Of a stretch of 64,000 nucleotides of DNA, positions 9,098-19,140 are shown piece after piece. The DNA lies in assembly GCF_002953215.1 (NCBI RefSeq), contig NZ_CP026378.1:3516540-3580539 (forward strand), in the 5' to 3' direction. The notes beneath the pieces were generated by a model, which made no database searches, was not told where the DNA came from, and saw only the letters and a program-made list of their open reading frames with translations. Source of the DNA: Mixta calida. Lineage in GTDB: Bacteria > Pseudomonadota > Gammaproteobacteria > Enterobacterales > Enterobacteriaceae. The translations under genes were made by a program, and so were the position numbers. Position 1 is the stretch's first letter. Every line of letters begins with the position of its first letter.

Positions 9098-10249
9098 TTA
9101 CCGGCTGGCGCTGACCAGCATTGAACCATTATGGTCGTTTTGCGCATTGCTGAACAGCGTGCCGCCGGTGCCGGGCGCGGCGCGCAGCACCCAGACGCGG
9201 CCATAGTGATTAAAGAAGCCTGCCATATGGCCCGCTTCCGGGCCGATGCCCTGATAGATATCGAAATGCTGGCCTTTAATCGCGCCGCCCACGTCCAGCG
9301 CCACCATCAGGCGCATTTCATATTTGCCGCTGAACTTGCCTTTCTGGTTCAGCAAGGGCACCTCCGCCAGCAGCACGGTGCCCGGCGGGATCAGCGAACG
9401 GTCCGCCGCTACTGACGCTTTGGCGATCAGCGGCACCGCGCTGGCGCCGCGCACCGGCGTGAAATTTTCCGGCTTAAAGAAGACGAAGGAGTTGTTGGTC
9501 TCCAGCAGCTCGCGCACTTCTGCCGGGCTGTGCTTGTCGGCCCACTCGCGGATCGCCTGCATCGACATATCTTCGCGCTTCACTTCGCCGCGATCGATCA
9601 GTTCTTTGCCGACGCTGTGGTAAGCCCAGCCGTTTTTACCGCCATAGCCGAAAAACATCAGCGGACGGCCATCGCCGAAGTCGACATAGCCGCTGCCCTG
9701 CACGTCCATAATGAAGTTATCCATCAGCGAGTTGCTGTAGCCGATGACATAGCGGTCGTCCAGTGCGCCGCTGTAGATCTGCGCGCGGCTCGGCAGCTTG
9801 CGGCCTTTACTGCGCGGCGGCATGCGGTAGAGCGGATACTGGAACTCGCCCTGACGCGTATAGCGCGCCTGGATCACCGGCGTATAGTAGCCGGTAAACT
9901 GCACGTTGCCGTAGTTGTCCACCCCTTCCATCTGATACGCGTCCAGACCAAAGGTGCGCAGCTGGCGCGTATCGCCGCCGGCAAGCAGCCAGTTCTCAAT
10001 CGCGCTATAGGTGTTGCTTTGCCTGCCATATAAAGAAGAAGAGGCGAAGCGAATCTCGCTGACCTGATCGCCGAAATCTTTGCCGTTAACCGGACGCCCT
10101 TTGGCGTTCGGCTGGTTGACCAGCGTCAGAGGCTGATCGATCTTGCCGTCTTTATATTGTTGACCGCGATCGGTCGGTTTAGAGGAACATCCCGCCAGCA
10201 GCGCCAACAGCGCGCCGGTCACCCAATACTTTGTCCAACGTCCTTTCAT
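9098..10249 (-). CDS. mltA: MltA, membrane-bound lytic murein transglycosylase A
   Basis: 383-residue outer-membrane lipoprotein (E. coli 365 aa) that cleaves the MurNAc-GlcNAc bond of peptidoglycan, forming 1,6-anhydro ends. The signal peptide ends LLALLAGC (Cys20). The MltA barrel contains FTGYYTPVIQARYTRQGEF, and the C-terminal 3D domain has LMVALDVGGAIKGQHFDIYQG cut at its end, with the catalytic Asp. It has the same position and orientation as in E. coli, between tcdA and the initiator tRNA genes. Confidence 0.95.
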   Translation of the reverse strand: MKGRWTKYWVTGALLALLAGCSSKPTDRGQQYKDGKIDQPLTLVNQPNAKGRPVNGKDFGDQVSEIRFASSSLYGRQSNTYSAIENWLLAGGDTRQLRTFGLDAYQMEGVDNYGNVQFTGYYTPVIQARYTRQGEFQYPLYRMPPRSKGRKLPSRAQIYSGALDDRYVIGYSNSLMDNFIMDVQGSGYVDFGDGRPLMFFGYGGKNGWAYHSVGKELIDRGEVKREDMSMQAIREWADKHSPAEVRELLETNNSFVFFKPENFTPVRGASAVPLIAKASVAADRSLIPPGTVLLAEVPLLNQKGKFSGKYEMRLMVALDVGGAIKGQHFDIYQGIGPEAGHMAGFFNHYGRVWVLRAAPGTGGTLFSNAQNDHNGSMLVSASR

Positions 10250-10410
10250 TACACTCTCACCTCAGCTGCCTGCAGGGGAAGATAGCAAAGGGGTAATGAG
10301 AATGAAATGCGTTGCCAGAAAAAGAGTCGGCCGTTTTGTTTAAGGAATCAGCAATACGCAGCGATATTCAACAACAGCCGGAATAAAGCTCACTAATTTT
10401 CAAAAAAGGG

Positions 10411-10438
10411 TTGCATCATAAATCGGTAAGAGTATAGT
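10411..10438 (+). promoter_or_regulatory. Promoter of the initiator tRNA pair
   Basis: TTGCAT (10411-10416) and TATAGT (10433-10438) are spaced 16 bp apart, with a GC-rich start region right after. This is a stable-RNA-like arrangement 13 nt before the first tRNA. Confidence 0.65.
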
Positions 10439-10451
10439 GCGCTTCCACGGA

Positions 10452-10528
<77 letters not shown>

Positions 10529-10572
10529 ATTAAGTAAGAAGCTTTGTCGTGACGGAAGCGACAACACCCGGA

Positions 10573-10649
<77 letters not shown>

Positions 10650-10658
10650 ACATTAAAG

Positions 10659-10679
10659 CACCCTCAAGGGTGTTTTTTT
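10659..10679 (+). terminator. Terminator of the tRNA operon
   Basis: Short hairpin CACCCT-CA-AGGGTG followed by seven T, starting 10 nt after the second tRNA. Confidence 0.85.
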
Positions 10680-10739
10680 GTATCTGGCGTTTGGTAAAAC
10701 GCGCCGGAGTCAGACGTCACCGCCCTTCCCCGGCCAGCC

Positions 10740-11984
10740 TTACTTATGAGGCGCCAGCGCCGCCCCTTTTGAAAAATAGGCCTTGATGCCGTTCAGAATC
10801 GCCTCGGCCACCTGCTGCTGATAGCGCGCCGTACGCAGCTTACGCTCCTCTGTCGGATTGCTGATAAAAGCGGTTTCAACCAGAATCGACGGAATATCGG
10901 GCGCCTTCAGCACCGCAAAGCCCGCCTGATCCACGCTGCGCTTATGCAGATGGTTGATCTTTCCTATTCGGGTCAGCACTTCCTTGCCAAACTTCAGGCT
11001 GTCATTGATGGTCCGGCTCTGCACCATATCGAACATGGTATGGTCGAGATAGCGATCGCCGCTCTTGCTGACGCCGCCGATCAAATCCGATTCGTTCTGC
11101 GTCTGGGCGAGAAAGCGCGCCGCCGCCGAGGTGGCGCCTTTGGTCGAGAGGGCGAACACCGATGAGCCACGCGCCGCGCGGCTGGTAAAGGCGTCGGCGT
11201 GAATGGAAATAAACAGATCGGCCCGCTGCTTGCGCGCCTTCGCCACGCGCACTTTCAGCGGAATAAACACATCCTCGTTACGCGTCATATAAGCGCGCAT
11301 GTTGGGCTCTTTATCGATCAGCGCCTTCAGACGTCGACCAATCTTCAGCACGATATCTTTCTCGCGCGTCTTATGCAGCCCGTGCGCGCCGGGATCTTCC
11401 CCGCCATGCCCCGGATCGATCATGATCACAATCGGCCGATCGCGTCCCGCCTTGCCCGGCAGCGGCGCCTCCGTCGGCTGGGTGCGCTCCAGATCGCCCT
11501 GGTTGTAATCTTTCAGCAGCGCCAGCAGCGGATCGTCCTGCGTGTCGTGCGCCGAATAGAGATCGACCACCAGACGGTGCTTAAAACCGGCGACCGGCGC
11601 CAGGGTAAACAGGCGCGGCGCTACGTTCTGCTTCAGCTCCAGCACAATACGCACGGTATTACGATCGAACTGGCCGACGCGCGCGCTTTTGATGTAAGGG
11701 TCGTTTTTTTGCACCAGCTGCCCCACGCCTTTCAGCACGCGGTTCAGGTGCAGATTCTCGATATCGATCACCACCCGCTCAGGATGGCTGAGGGCGAACT
11801 GTTTATATTTAAGCGCCACGCTTGATTCGATAGTCAGGCGGGAATAGCTGGAAGAAGGCCAGATGCGCACCGCGACAATATGGCTGCTGGCCGCCAGCCC
11901 TACCCCACTGACGCTCAGCAACCACATCGCACCGGCGCCCTGCAGCAGCCGACGGCGGCTGATAACGGGATTAGATTCGGACAT
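10740..11984 (-). CDS. amiC: AmiC, N-acetylmuramoyl-L-alanine amidase
   Basis: 414 residues (E. coli 417). Periplasmic, septum-targeted zinc amidase that splits daughter-cell peptidoglycan; NlpD is its activator in E. coli. The N-terminus has a twin-arginine signal ([10 protein letters not shown]), so it is exported folded. An AMIN domain (about residues 35-150) is followed by the Amidase_3 domain, with [14 protein letters not shown] (first zinc His), the second His in the SIHAD segment and the C-terminal catalytic region [10 protein letters not shown]. It is divergent from argA across an ERIC element, otherwise as in E. coli. Confidence 0.97.
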   Translation of the reverse strand: MSESNPVISRRRLLQGAGAMWLLSVSGVGLAASSHIVAVRIWPSSSYSRLTIESSVALKYKQFALSHPERVVIDIENLHLNRVLKGVGQLVQKNDPYIKSARVGQFDRNTVRIVLELKQNVAPRLFTLAPVAGFKHRLVVDLYSAHDTQDDPLLALLKDYNQGDLERTQPTEAPLPGKAGRDRPIVIMIDPGHGGEDPGAHGLHKTREKDIVLKIGRRLKALIDKEPNMRAYMTRNEDVFIPLKVRVAKARKQRADLFISIHADAFTSRAARGSSVFALSTKGATSAAARFLAQTQNESDLIGGVSKSGDRYLDHTMFDMVQSRTINDSLKFGKEVLTRIGKINHLHKRSVDQAGFAVLKAPDIPSILVETAFISNPTEERKLRTARYQQQVAEAILNGIKAYFSKGAALAPHK

Positions 11985-12003
11985 GCCGCTCCAGATACTG
12001 TGT

Positions 12004-12130
<127 letters not shown>

Positions 12131-12337
12131 TGTCTAAAAAGTGCCAATAAAAAATGAAGCGAAAACTTTAACCTAATCGCTTTTACACTGTCACCCGGAA
12201 AAAGCCATAAAATGCAGCCTGTTAACCTTATTAGCCGTTTGTAAAAGGTGATAGCCGCCTGTAAAAGCCACTTGCACTCTTCGCCGCAAAGAATAAAAAT
12301 ACAAAAAAATCGAATAGTCATGCAAAGAGGGTTTGCC

Positions 12338-13666
12338 GTGAAGGAACGTAGCACCGCACTGGTTCAGGGTTTTCGTCATTCCGTTCCCTATATCAATGCC
12401 CACCGAGGTAAAACCTTTGTCATCATGCTGGGCGGCGAAGCCATTGAGCATGAGAACTTCTCCGGCATCGTCAACGACATCGGGCTGCTGCACAGTCTCG
12501 GCATCCGGCTGGTGGTAGTGTACGGCGCGCGGCCGCAGATCGACGCCAGCCTGGCGGAGCATCAGCTGGAGCCGATGTACCATAAGCATACGCGCGTTAC
12601 CGACGCGCAGTCGCTGGAACTGGTGAAGCAGGCCGCGGGCCGCCTGCAGCTCGATATTACCGCGCGCCTGTCGATGAGCCTGAGCAATACGCCGCTACAG
12701 GGCGCGCATATTAATGTGGTCAGCGGCAACTTTATTATTTCGCAGCCGCTGGGCGTCGATGACGGCGTCGACTACTGCCACAGCGGACGCATTCGCCGTA
12801 TTGATGATGAAGCGATTCACCGCCAGCTCGACAATAACGCCATCGTGCTGATCGGCCCGGTAGCGGTCTCGGTCACCGGCGAAAGCTTTAACCTCACTTC
12901 GGAAGAGGTGGCGACCCAGCTGGCGATCAAGCTGAAGGCGGAGAAGATGATCGGTTTCTGCTCCGAACAGGGCGCAACCGACGACGACGGCAATATTATC
13001 TCCGAGCTGTTCCCCAACGATGCGCAGGCGCGCATTGAAACGCTGGAACAGCGCGGCGATTACCTGTCGGGCACGGTGCGTTTTCTGCGCGGCGCGGTAA
13101 AAGCGTGCCGCAGCGGCGTGCGTCGCAGCCACCTGATCAGCTATCAGGAAGATGGCGCGCTGTTGCAGGAGCTCTTCTCGCGCGACGGCATCGGCACGCA
13201 GATCGTGATGGAGTCGGCAGAGCAGATCCGCCGCGCCACCATTAACGATATCGGCGGCATCCTGGAGCTTATCCGCCCGCTGGAGCAGCAGGGCATACTG
13301 GTGCGCCGCTCACGCGAGCAGCTGGAGATGGAGATTGATAAGTTCACGATTATCGAGCGCGACAACCTGACTATCGCCTGCGCGGCGCTCTATCCCTTCC
13401 CCGATGAGCAGATCGGCGAGATGGCGTGCGTGGCGGTGCACCCGGACTACCGCAGCTCGGCGCGCGGCGAGATGTTGTTACAGCGCATCGCGTTACAGGC
13501 GCGTCAGCTGGGGCTGAAAAAGCTGTTTGTGTTGACTACGCGCAGCATTCACTGGTTCCAGGAGCGCGGCTTTACGCCGGTGGATATTGAGCTGCTGCCG
13601 GAAAGCAAAAAGCAAATGTATAACTACCAGCGTCGTTCAAAGGTGCTGATGGCTGACCTGACGTAA
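12338..13666 (+). CDS. argA: ArgA, N-acetylglutamate synthase
   Basis: First enzyme of arginine synthesis: acetyl-CoA plus L-glutamate gives N-acetylglutamate, with feedback inhibition by arginine. It has an N-terminal amino-acid-kinase-like domain ([14 protein letters not shown] near residue 27) and a C-terminal GNAT domain ([20 protein letters not shown]). It is collinear with E. coli ArgA (443 aa). I chose the GTG at 12338 (VKERSTALV) with AGAGGG 6 nt upstream; an ATG at 12320 is possible. A partial ArgR-box-like sequence (GAAT-AAAA-ATACA, 12291-12303) lies upstream but has mismatches, so arginine repression is inferred mainly from the family. Confidence 0.95.
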   Translation: MKERSTALVQGFRHSVPYINAHRGKTFVIMLGGEAIEHENFSGIVNDIGLLHSLGIRLVVVYGARPQIDASLAEHQLEPMYHKHTRVTDAQSLELVKQAAGRLQLDITARLSMSLSNTPLQGAHINVVSGNFIISQPLGVDDGVDYCHSGRIRRIDDEAIHRQLDNNAIVLIGPVAVSVTGESFNLTSEEVATQLAIKLKAEKMIGFCSEQGATDDDGNIISELFPNDAQARIETLEQRGDYLSGTVRFLRGAVKACRSGVRRSHLISYQEDGALLQELFSRDGIGTQIVMESAEQIRRATINDIGGILELIRPLEQQGILVRRSREQLEMEIDKFTIIERDNLTIACAALYPFPDEQIGEMACVAVHPDYRSSARGEMLLQRIALQARQLGLKKLFVLTTRSIHWFQERGFTPVDIELLPESKKQMYNYQRRSKVLMADLT

Positions 13667-13681
13667 CGAGCGACAGAAAAT

Positions 13682-13711
13682 AAAAAGCCCGGCGTTGGCC
13701 GGGCTTTTTAT
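13682..13711. terminator. Bidirectional terminator between argA and recD
   Basis: Symmetric hairpin AAAAAGCCCGGC-GTTG-GCCGGGCTTTTT with a T run on both strands, between two convergent genes. Confidence 0.92.
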
Positions 13712-13744
13712 TGCGGATAAACGCAAAAGCAGGCGACGCGGCGG

Positions 13745-15601
13745 TCAGAGAAAGATCTCCTTGTGCGGCGCGCTTAAGCGCTCTACCAGACCGCTGCGGC
13801 GCAGCGTGCGCACCGCCACCGCGCGGGCGAAAATTTGCCGGTCGGTATAGAGCGTCAACTGACGCCGCGCGCGTGTGATGGCGGTATAGACCAGCTCGCG
13901 CGTCAGTACCGGCAGGTAGTGATTAGGCAGCACCAGCGCGGTATGATCAAACTCCGACCCCTGAGATTTATGCACCGTCATCGCCCAGGCGGTATCGTGC
14001 GGCGGCAGGCGGCTTGGCTGCACCGCTTTAATTGAACCGTCCGGCAGTGGGAAAAAGACTTTCAGCGCGCCGCCAACGTCGTTCATCGCCACGCCGATAT
14101 CGCCGTTGAATAACCCCAGCGCGCTGTCGTTACGCGCGATCATCACCGGTCGGCCAATATACCAGCGGCTCTGCGCCAGCGGTCGACGAATGCGCCGCTG
14201 TTTTAACAGCAGGCGTTCGATGCGCTCATTCAGCCCCGCCACGCCGAACGGCCCTTCGCGCAGCGCGCACAGCAGACGGTAGCGGGCGAAAGCGGCCAGC
14301 ACTTCATCCGGCGCCGCATCGCGTTGCAGCAGCGTCAGATAGTCGTCATAGCCCGCCACGCCCTGCTCCAGCAGTTGCTGATAGTGCTCTGCGCTGCTCA
14401 GTTCGCTGCGGCAGATATCGTCAAACCCGGCGCGGAATACTTTTTCCGCCGCCTGCGCGTCGCCAGCGTTCACCGCCTGCGCCAGCTGGCCGATGCCGGA
14501 TCGCGCGTCGAAACGGTAGCTTTTGCGCAGCAGGCAGATGCTGTCGCGCACGTCAGGCATCCCCTCGCCGTCCGCGCCGTCCAGCTGGCAGCCCGTCAGC
14601 TGCCGCAGCTGCATGGCGCGCGCCACGCTGTAACCCGCTTCGGCGCAGCGGCAAATATCGCCCAGCACCGCGCCCGCCTCCACCGAGGCGAGCTGATCGC
14701 GATCGCCGAGAAAAATCACCCGCGCGTGCGGCGGCAGCGCGGCGATCAGGTTCGACATCATCGGCAGATCGACCATCGACGCCTCATCCACGACCAGCAC
14801 GTCAAGATGCAGCGGGTTGCCGGCATGGTAACGCAGACGCTGGCTGTTGGGCTGCGCGCCCAGCAGACGGTGCAGCGTGGTCGCCTCCTCCGGGAACGCG
14901 GCGCGCTCCTCCTCGCTTAGCGTCAGCGCCTGTAACGCCTTGCCCAGCGACTCCGTCAGACGCGCCGCCGCTTTGCCGGTCGGCGCCGCCAGCCGGATGC
15001 GCATCTTCTGGCGCGACAGGCGAATCAGCGCCGCCAGCAGCTTCGCGACGGTGGTGGTTTTACCGGTGCCCGGCCCGCCGGAAATGACGGAGATATGGCG
15101 AGTGATGGCGACGGCGGCGGCGATCTTCTGCCAGTCGTCGGGGCGATCGCCGAACAGCTCGTTTAGCACGCGCTGCAGATCGGCGTCGTCAAAGGCGGGC
15201 GCGGGCTGCTCGGCGGCGATAAAGCGCGCCACGCTGCCTTCGCCGCGCCACATGCGATGCAGATAAAGCCGCTGCTGCGCCACGACCAGCGGCGTCGGCT
15301 TCGAGCCGTCGCTGACCGCATGGCTCTGCAACAGCAGACGCTGCCACTCTTTCGGCTGCCCCGCCGCCTGCCAGATCTCCGATGCCAGCTCCGGCTGTCG
15401 GCCATCAAACAGCTGACCGTCATGAAAATGGTCGAGCGGAAGGCAGACATGCCCCTCTCCCGCTTCGGCGCTGACGCAGGCCGCCGCCAGCATCAGCGCC
15501 GGTTGTTCATCGTCCGCCAGCATATGGGCGAACTGCAAATCCAGCGGCCGTATCAGACGTTTTTCTACCGCTTCGCGCAGCAACTCGCTCATTTTTCTCA
15601 T
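13745..15601 (-). CDS. recD: RecD, exonuclease V alpha subunit
   Basis: 618 residues (E. coli 608). 5'-3' helicase motor of the RecBCD enzyme, which processes double-strand breaks and degrades foreign linear DNA. The Walker A motif [15 protein letters not shown] is near residue 175, [11 protein letters not shown] is the Walker B region, and [12 protein letters not shown] is helicase motif V/VI near the end. The start ATG at 15601 overlaps the recB stop (ATGA), and an AGGTGGA ribosome site lies inside the recB tail, which indicates translational coupling. A Met three codons later is an alternative start. Confidence 0.97.
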   Translation of the reverse strand: MRKMSELLREAVEKRLIRPLDLQFAHMLADDEQPALMLAAACVSAEAGEGHVCLPLDHFHDGQLFDGRQPELASEIWQAAGQPKEWQRLLLQSHAVSDGSKPTPLVVAQQRLYLHRMWRGEGSVARFIAAEQPAPAFDDADLQRVLNELFGDRPDDWQKIAAAVAITRHISVISGGPGTGKTTTVAKLLAALIRLSRQKMRIRLAAPTGKAAARLTESLGKALQALTLSEEERAAFPEEATTLHRLLGAQPNSQRLRYHAGNPLHLDVLVVDEASMVDLPMMSNLIAALPPHARVIFLGDRDQLASVEAGAVLGDICRCAEAGYSVARAMQLRQLTGCQLDGADGEGMPDVRDSICLLRKSYRFDARSGIGQLAQAVNAGDAQAAEKVFRAGFDDICRSELSSAEHYQQLLEQGVAGYDDYLTLLQRDAAPDEVLAAFARYRLLCALREGPFGVAGLNERIERLLLKQRRIRRPLAQSRWYIGRPVMIARNDSALGLFNGDIGVAMNDVGGALKVFFPLPDGSIKAVQPSRLPPHDTAWAMTVHKSQGSEFDHTALVLPNHYLPVLTRELVYTAITRARRQLTLYTDRQIFARAVAVRTLRRSGLVERLSAPHKEIFL

Positions 15602-18600
15602 TTCGATTCCACCTGGTCTCCGGTAAACAGGCTATCCAGCGCCCTGACAAAATCGATGGAGGGACGGTGATGAAACACGCCGTTTTCGCTGGCGCTGCCG
15701 TCCATCCCACGTAAAAACAGATAGAACACGCCGCCGAAGTGACGCTCGTAATCGTAGTCCGCTACACGATGCCGCAAATAGCGATGCAGCGCCAGCGTAT
15801 AAAGCTGATACTGCAAATCGTAGCGGTGACCGATCATCGCCTCCGCCATCGCCTGCGGCGTATAGGCGCTGCTCTCTTCGCCCAGCCAGTTCGACTTATA
15901 ATCCAGCAGATAATATTTGCCCTGCCAGCAGAAAACGAGGTCGATAAAGCCTTTGAGCATCCCCTGCACCTGCTGGAAATTCAGCTCCGGCGCGCGCGCC
16001 GACAGCGGATCGTGTCGGCGCATCACCGCATCGAGCGCCGGTGCGGTCAGCAACTGGTGCATCGGCAGATAAAATTCCAGCTCCACAAGGTATTGCCCCG
16101 GCATCAGCTGCGCCAGGCTTACGCCGTTCTGATGCAGCGGCGTTTGCAGCACGCGGCTGAGCCAGTCAACGAGCATCGGCAGCCACTGATCGCCGAAGCC
16201 CGCCAGCTGCAATTGTTCCGCCAGCCACGCCTCATCCGGCGGCTGGCTGAAATCGAGCGTTTCAAACAGGCCGTGCAGGAAGGTGCCCGGCGAGGCGCCG
16301 CGCGGAAAGGTATGCGGCGTCAGCGCGGGCGTAGCGACCTCAGCCGTCTCGCCAGCGGCGTCGATATCAAAGCGCGGCGTCAGATCGAGCGCCACCGACG
16401 GGCCGTGCTGTTGCAGGCCGGTGTAGCTGGTGACGCGCCAGTTATCCTGTAAGGGACGGGAGATCGCCGGGCTTGCCAGTTCCGGCATCCGTTCGCCTTC
16501 CGGCTGCCAGCGTCCTTCCGCTGTTCCCTCCGGCGTCGCCACGTCCACCGCCTCGTTGCATAAACCGTGCAGCGCCTCCTGCAAACCGCTGGCGTTCATC
16601 GCCTCGCCGCGCTGGATCAGATAGCCGACCGCGCTTTTATGCAGGTCGCTGTTGCCCTCTTTCTTGCGGTTGCCCTTGATCAGCGGCGCGATGCCGATGC
16701 TGCAATGATAAACGGAACGAGTCAGGGCGACGTAAAGCAGACGCAGGTCTTCCGCCAGACGCTCCTGCTCCGCCAGCGCCAGGCTCTCCTCATCGTCGCT
16801 GAGATCCAGCAGCGCCTGAAAGGTTTCCCTGTCGTGATAAAGCCCCTGCGCCGCCTCGCGGTAGTTCGCCGCAAACGGCAGCCACACCAGTGGATACTCC
16901 AGCCCTTTCGATTTATGAATCGTAACGATCTGCACCAGATGGCGATCGCTCTCCAGACGCAGCTGCTGGCTGGCGGCCTGATGATTGGGCTGGGCGACCT
17001 GCTGCGCCAGCCAGCGCACCAGTGCATGTTCGCTGTCGAGCTGGGCGGCCGCCTCCTGCAACAGTTCGCCAAGATGCAACAGATCGGTCAGCCGCCGCTC
17101 GCCGCTCTCCGACGCCAGCAGGTTTTCAGCGATATGGCGTTGCTTCATCAGTTCGCGCAGCATCGGCAGCACGCCGCGCTGCTGCCAGCGCTGACGATAG
17201 GCGGCGAATTCATCTACCAGCGCGTCCCAGCGATCTTCATCCTGGCTCATGGCGTCGATGGTGGCGGCGTCCAGACCAAGAATACTGGTCGCCAGCGCGC
17301 TGCGCAGCGTGCGCTCCAGTTCCGGCGCCAGCACCGCCTGCAACAGCCAGAGCAGTTCGCGCGCCTCCGGCGTAGTAAATACGCTGTCGCGGTTGGAGAG
17401 ATAAACCGAAGGGATATTAAGCGCGTTGAGCGCCTCGCGTATTACTGCCGCCTCGTTGCGGCTGCGCACCAGCACGGTGATATCGGCGGCGCTCACCGGG
17501 CGCATATCGCCCTCTTTGCCCACCCGCGCCTCTCCACGCAGTCCGGCCTGTAGCCAGTGCAGGATCTCCGCGGCGCACTGGTTCGCCATCCATTGCTGGT
17601 ACTCACTTACCCCAACGCCTTCGCCAGGCTGTAGCCAGAAACGCAGCGCCGGCTGCGCAGCGCCATCAAGATGAAAAGCGCGCGTTTCGTTGGGCGGCGC
17701 AGCGTTCACCTTGATAAAGGGAATTTGGTTAAAGAGAAACGGGTTATCCAGCCGGGAAAAGAGCTGGTTAACGCTGGCGACCATCGCTGGCGACGAACGC
17801 CAGTTAGTGTCCAGCGTATAGTGAGCGCTGACTTCACCACGCGCGCGCATATAGGTGAAAATATCCGCGCCGCGAAAGGCGTAAATCGCCTGCTTGGGAT
17901 CGCCAATCAGCAGCAGCGCGTTCTCCGGCTGCCCTACGTAGAGACGGCGGAAAATGCGGTACTGCTGCGGATCGGTGTCCTGGAATTCATCGATCAGCGC
18001 CACCGGATAGCGTGCGCGGATCGCTTCGGCGAGCATCTCGCCGCCAGGCTGATGCAGCGCCTCGTCGAGACGGCTGAGCAGATCGTCAAAGCCCAGCAGC
18101 GCGCGCAGCCTTTTCTCACGGCGCGTCGCCAGGCGAATCTCTTCCAGCGCGCGGGCGATCACCAAATCGCGCAGCGACAGCGGTTCGGCCAGGAAAGCGT
18201 CGACGGCGTCGAACAGCGCATGACGCGGCGGTTCGCCCTTTTTGGTTTTCTCCAGCAGCACGCTCTGACGAAAGCGCGCCAGGTCCTTCGGCACCGTATA
18301 GCCCTGCGTTTCTTCCGCTACCCAGACCGCAATACTGTCCAGCCAGTTAGGTAAGTGCTTACTGCTGTAGCTGCGCTTATCCACGCCCGATTTTTCAATC
18401 AGTTCGCGCAGTTCAGGCGCGGCGGCGCGCCACTGCGCCTTTAGCGCGTCAATGCGCGCGATGATTTTCTCATGGCGCTGCGCCAGCGTCTCTTCGCCGT
18501 CGGGCGCATACTTCAGCGCCGGGGACTCGCCATGCAGCCAGGGCGTCAGCGTTGAGAGCAGCTGTTCCGGCCCGGTCCACTCCTGCGCGATAACTCTCGC

Positions 18601-19140
18601 AATGGTCAGCGGCAGCGGATAGCAGTGGCGACGCCAGAAATCGGCGGCGGCCTGACGGCGCAGCGCCGACTCATCCTCAATCAGCTGCTGTTCAAACAGC
18701 ATGCCGGATTCAAAGGCGTTGAGATTGAGCATGCGCTGACAGAAACCGTGAATGGTGAAGATCGCCGCCTCATCCATCTGACGTTCAGCCGCCAGCAGCA
18801 GCGCCGCAGCGTCGGCGGGGTCCGGGATCTCTTGCAACAGCGCCGTCAACACCGGATTGCCGCTGCTGCCGCGCACGCAGGCCAGCCGCAGCTCATGAAT
18901 ATTCTGTCGTATGCGCCCGCGCAGCTCGGCGGTCGCCGCTTCGGTAAAGGTGACGACCAGAATCTCTTCTACCGAAAGCGGTCGATGAAAGGCATGACGC
19001 TGCCCAAGGCCGAGCAACAGCCTCAGATAGAGTATGCCGATAGTAAAGGTTTTGCCGGTTCCCGCGGACGCCTCGATAAGCCGCTCCCCCTGGAGCGGCA
19101 ACGTTAGCGGATCGAGCCGCTGCGGATTGTTTTCACTCAT
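15598..19140 (-). CDS. recB: RecB, exonuclease V beta subunit
   Basis: 1180 residues, the same length as E. coli RecB. It is the 3'-5' UvrD-type helicase plus the single nuclease domain of RecBCD. Walker A is [14 protein letters not shown] near residue 23; [17 protein letters not shown] is the DExx box; [15 protein letters not shown] lies in the second helicase core. The C-terminal nuclease motif [10 protein letters not shown] is near residue 1080. The ATG overlaps the ptrA stop by 4 nt. It also loads RecA after Chi recognition. Confidence 0.98.
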   Translation of the reverse strand: MSENNPQRLDPLTLPLQGERLIEASAGTGKTFTIGILYLRLLLGLGQRHAFHRPLSVEEILVVTFTEAATAELRGRIRQNIHELRLACVRGSSGNPVLTALLQEIPDPADAAALLLAAERQMDEAAIFTIHGFCQRMLNLNAFESGMLFEQQLIEDESALRRQAAADFWRRHCYPLPLTIARVIAQEWTGPEQLLSTLTPWLHGESPALKYAPDGEETLAQRHEKIIARIDALKAQWRAAAPELRELIEKSGVDKRSYSSKHLPNWLDSIAVWVAEETQGYTVPKDLARFRQSVLLEKTKKGEPPRHALFDAVDAFLAEPLSLRDLVIARALEEIRLATRREKRLRALLGFDDLLSRLDEALHQPGGEMLAEAIRARYPVALIDEFQDTDPQQYRIFRRLYVGQPENALLLIGDPKQAIYAFRGADIFTYMRARGEVSAHYTLDTNWRSSPAMVASVNQLFSRLDNPFLFNQIPFIKVNAAPPNETRAFHLDGAAQPALRFWLQPGEGVGVSEYQQWMANQCAAEILHWLQAGLRGEARVGKEGDMRPVSAADITVLVRSRNEAAVIREALNALNIPSVYLSNRDSVFTTPEARELLWLLQAVLAPELERTLRSALATSILGLDAATIDAMSQDEDRWDALVDEFAAYRQRWQQRGVLPMLRELMKQRHIAENLLASESGERRLTDLLHLGELLQEAAAQLDSEHALVRWLAQQVAQPNHQAASQQLRLESDRHLVQIVTIHKSKGLEYPLVWLPFAANYREAAQGLYHDRETFQALLDLSDDEESLALAEQERLAEDLRLLYVALTRSVYHCSIGIAPLIKGNRKKEGNSDLHKSAVGYLIQRGEAMNASGLQEALHGLCNEAVDVATPEGTAEGRWQPEGERMPELASPAISRPLQDNWRVTSYTGLQQHGPSVALDLTPRFDIDAAGETAEVATPALTPHTFPRGASPGTFLHGLFETLDFSQPPDEAWLAEQLQLAGFGDQWLPMLVDWLSRVLQTPLHQNGVSLAQLMPGQYLVELEFYLPMHQLLTAPALDAVMRRHDPLSARAPELNFQQVQGMLKGFIDLVFCWQGKYYLLDYKSNWLGEESSAYTPQAMAEAMIGHRYDLQYQLYTLALHRYLRHRVADYDYERHFGGVFYLFLRGMDGSASENGVFHHRPSIDFVRALDSLFTGDQVESK